NCBI GenBank assembly: GCA_002391225.1
Contig: DGRV01000011.1
Location: 1 to 14,130, forward strand
DNA from: Christensenella sp. UBA4379
GTDB taxonomy: Bacteria > Bacillota > Clostridia > Christensenellales > Aristaeellaceae
Length of the DNA stretch: 14,130 nt
Direction: 5' to 3'
The translations under genes were made by a program, and so were the position numbers. Below the pieces are notes generated by a model. The model worked only from the letters and a program-made list of their open reading frames with translations, was not told the origin of the DNA and made no database searches. How positions within the stretch are numbered: the first letter of the stretch is position 1; each line of letters starts with the position of its first letter. Of the stretch, positions 12,893 to 14,130 are shown piece after piece.

Positions 12893-12937
12893 CAGCGGAT
12901 AGCGGAGAAGGTTCTAACCCAAATCCGCTATCCGCTG
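12893..12937 (-). terminator. Rho-independent terminator of the dehydrogenase gene
   Basis: A perfect 14-bp inverted repeat, CAGCGGATAGCGGA (12893-12906) with TCCGCTATCCGCTG (12924-12937), and a 17-nt loop. On the minus strand it is followed by TTTTCTCTT. It lies about 20 nt after the dehydrogenase stop and just before the promoter of the next gene. Confidence 0.8.
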
Positions 12938-12955
12938 TGAATGATCAGTGAACTA

Positions 12956-14130
12956 TTATCCCAAATACTTTTCCAGCGTCGCCCGTACCGCGCCGGGGGC
13001 GGCCAGCATTTCGGTGAACATCTGCTCCACCTTGTCGGCCAGGCCGGCGTCCTTGAGGTTCAGGCCGAAGAGGACGGGGTTTTCGAGGATCGGGGCCAGC
13101 TTGCCCTGGGCGGAAGCAGGGTCGCCCACATGGATGCCGGAAAGCTCGGTCTGGAGCATTTGCAGCATCGGGTCGGGGCTGACGGGCATTTCCTTGCCCT
13201 CGTCGTCCACCCCCAGGAGGTAGCGCAGCCAACCGGCCAGGGCCAGGGGGATGCCGGTCAGGGAGGCGGGGGAGAGGGCGGGGGAGGCGGCGTAGCTCTT
13301 CAGCGTCTCGCCGAAGCGGACGGGGATCTTCTGGCTGGTGTCGGTGGCGATGCGCTGGGGGGTGTCCGGCAGGAAGGCGTTGGGCAGGCGCTCAGAAACG
13401 ACCTCGTCGATGAAGCCCTTCGGGCTGATGATGCCCGGGTCGGTCACCACCGGCAGGCCCTCCTGATAGCCGATCAGGCGGATCAGGGCGGTGAGCTGCG
13501 GGTCCTTCATTTCATCCGCGATCTTTTTGTAGCCTAGCAGGCAGCCGTAGACGGCCAGGGCGGTGTGCAGGGGGTTGAGGCAGGTGGTCACCTTCATCCG
13601 TTCGGTCTGGTTGACGGTGTCCCGGTCGGTCATGTAGACGCCGGCCTTTTCCAGGGCGGGGCGGCCGTTCGGGAACCTGTCCTCCACCACCAGATACTGG
13701 GGGCCTTCGGCGTTGACGAAGGGGGCGATGAAGGTGTGCTTGGACGTCTCCACCGGGGCCATGTCCTCGATGCCCAGGGAGGCCAGCTCCTTCTCGATTT
13801 CGGGAGCGGGGCGGGGGGTGATCTTGTCGATCATCGACCAGGGGAAGGAGACGGCGCTTTCGTCGCCCAGCCAGGCGGCGTACTCCGCCGGGGCAAACCC
13901 ATTCTTCACCCAAGCGTCCGCCATTTCCAGCACGGAGGCGCGCAGCTTTTCGCCATTGTGGGAGCAGTTGTCCATGCTGACCAGGGCGAGGGGGGCTTTT
14001 CCGGCCTCATACCTTTCCAGCATCAGGGCGGCGACCACGCTCATGGCGTGGCGGGCGTGGGCCGGGCCCTCCGCCATGTCTGCCTGGGCCACGGGGAGGA
14101 GGCTCCCCTTCATGTCCCGCAGGGCGTAGC
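12956..14130 (-). CDS. Mannitol dehydrogenase / fructuronate reductase family protein, 5' end outside window
   Basis: C-terminal part (about 391 codons) of a long-chain polyol/uronate dehydrogenase, a family that reduces or oxidises mannitol, fructuronate or tagaturonate with NAD(P). Full-length members have about 480-540 residues, so the Rossmann N-terminus lies beyond the window; the frame is open to base 14130. Counting from the internal Met at 14113: MDNCSHNG (47-54) is the family's 'DN-x-x-NG' turn, FPWSMIDKITP (90-100) a conserved loop, and ERMKVTTCLNPLHTALAVYG (171-190) holds the catalytic Lys174, Asn180 and His183 set. The GC content is very high, typical of the host and unlike the island before it. 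Substrate cannot be fixed; a uronate pathway role would suit a fibre degrader. Confidence 0.85.
   Translation of the reverse strand, partial: YALRDMKGSLLPVAQADMAEGPAHARHAMSVVAALMLERYEAGKAPLALVSMDNCSHNGEKLRASVLEMADAWVKNGFAPAEYAAWLGDESAVSFPWSMIDKITPRPAPEIEKELASLGIEDMAPVETSKHTFIAPFVNAEGPQYLVVEDRFPNGRPALEKAGVYMTDRDTVNQTERMKVTTCLNPLHTALAVYGCLLGYKKIADEMKDPQLTALIRLIGYQEGLPVVTDPGIISPKGFIDEVVSERLPNAFLPDTPQRIATDTSQKIPVRFGETLKSYAASPALSPASLTGIPLALAGWLRYLLGVDDEGKEMPVSPDPMLQMLQTELSGIHVGDPASAQGKLAPILENPVLFGLNLKDAGLADKVEQMFTEMLAAPGAVRATLEKYLG

Noticed and set aside
6455..12955. Attachment-site direct repeats bounding the defence island
   Set aside because: Only very short matches (for example AACTATT near 6480 and 12951) could be found, no better than chance, and no integrase gene is in the window.
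1..14130. CRISPR array, tRNA or rRNA genes, transposase or insertion-sequence ends
   Set aside because: I looked for regular spaced repeats, cloverleaf-like segments, rRNA-like stretches and transposase motifs and saw none. The repeats present are promoters, operators or terminators.

Overview
The window reads as chromosomal DNA from a GC-rich Bacillota, most likely a gut or rumen Clostridia. This is inferred from strong AGGAGG-type ribosome binding sites, a Firmicutes-type small alarmone synthetase, a secreted CBM6-type plant-wall esterase, a trace of a GH16 glycanase and a uronate/mannitol-type oxidoreductase. I cannot name the species. Almost every gene is on the minus strand; the exceptions are the first gene (PAP2 phosphatase) and the small XRE regulator.

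Layout. 74-1024: a PAP2 membrane phosphatase. 1025-1367: a strong bidirectional hairpin terminator, a helically phased four-copy GTTGAAA array abutting a minus-strand promoter, and a weak T-box-like stretch. 1368-2573: a secreted CBM6 + esterase-D protein. 2574-3163: gene debris, namely the last 26 codons of a GH16-like glycanase, an unassigned open remnant and a large hairpin. 3164-3843: an AbrB-type antitoxin / PIN toxin pair with a clear sigma-A promoter and a palindromic operator. 4062-4790: a small alarmone (p)ppGpp synthetase. 5091-5873: a class I SAM methyltransferase lying between two exact 33-bp direct repeats, each of which carries a minus-strand promoter. 6013-6258: a small very acidic protein.

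6517-12826 is a restriction-modification-like defence island. One minus-strand operon encodes an N6-adenine DNA methyltransferase (NPPY), a HEPN/AbiU2-like protein starting 1 nt after the methyltransferase stop, and a 987-codon protein that fuses a GIY-YIG-like (T5orf172/MUG113) N-terminus to an SF2 helicase and a C-terminal Tudor-like module; its frame overlaps the HEPN gene. A divergent XRE regulator (C-protein-like) faces the operon across a compact control region with three ATAGTA-type direct repeats. A convergent second methyltransferase-like gene has a textbook SAM motif but no visible NPPY. I infer that the methyltransferase(s) mark self DNA, the helicase-nuclease cuts unmarked DNA, the regulator times expression, and the HEPN protein may be a suicide back-up. 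This parallels prrC, which lies between hsd genes in the EcoprrI system. Base composition drops sharply near the NPPY motif and through the HEPN gene, which suggests that the specificity part and the HEPN gene were exchanged as a cassette.

12956-14130 is the C-terminal part of a mannitol dehydrogenase/fructuronate reductase family protein, cut by the window edge. No rRNA, tRNA, IS element or CRISPR array was seen.
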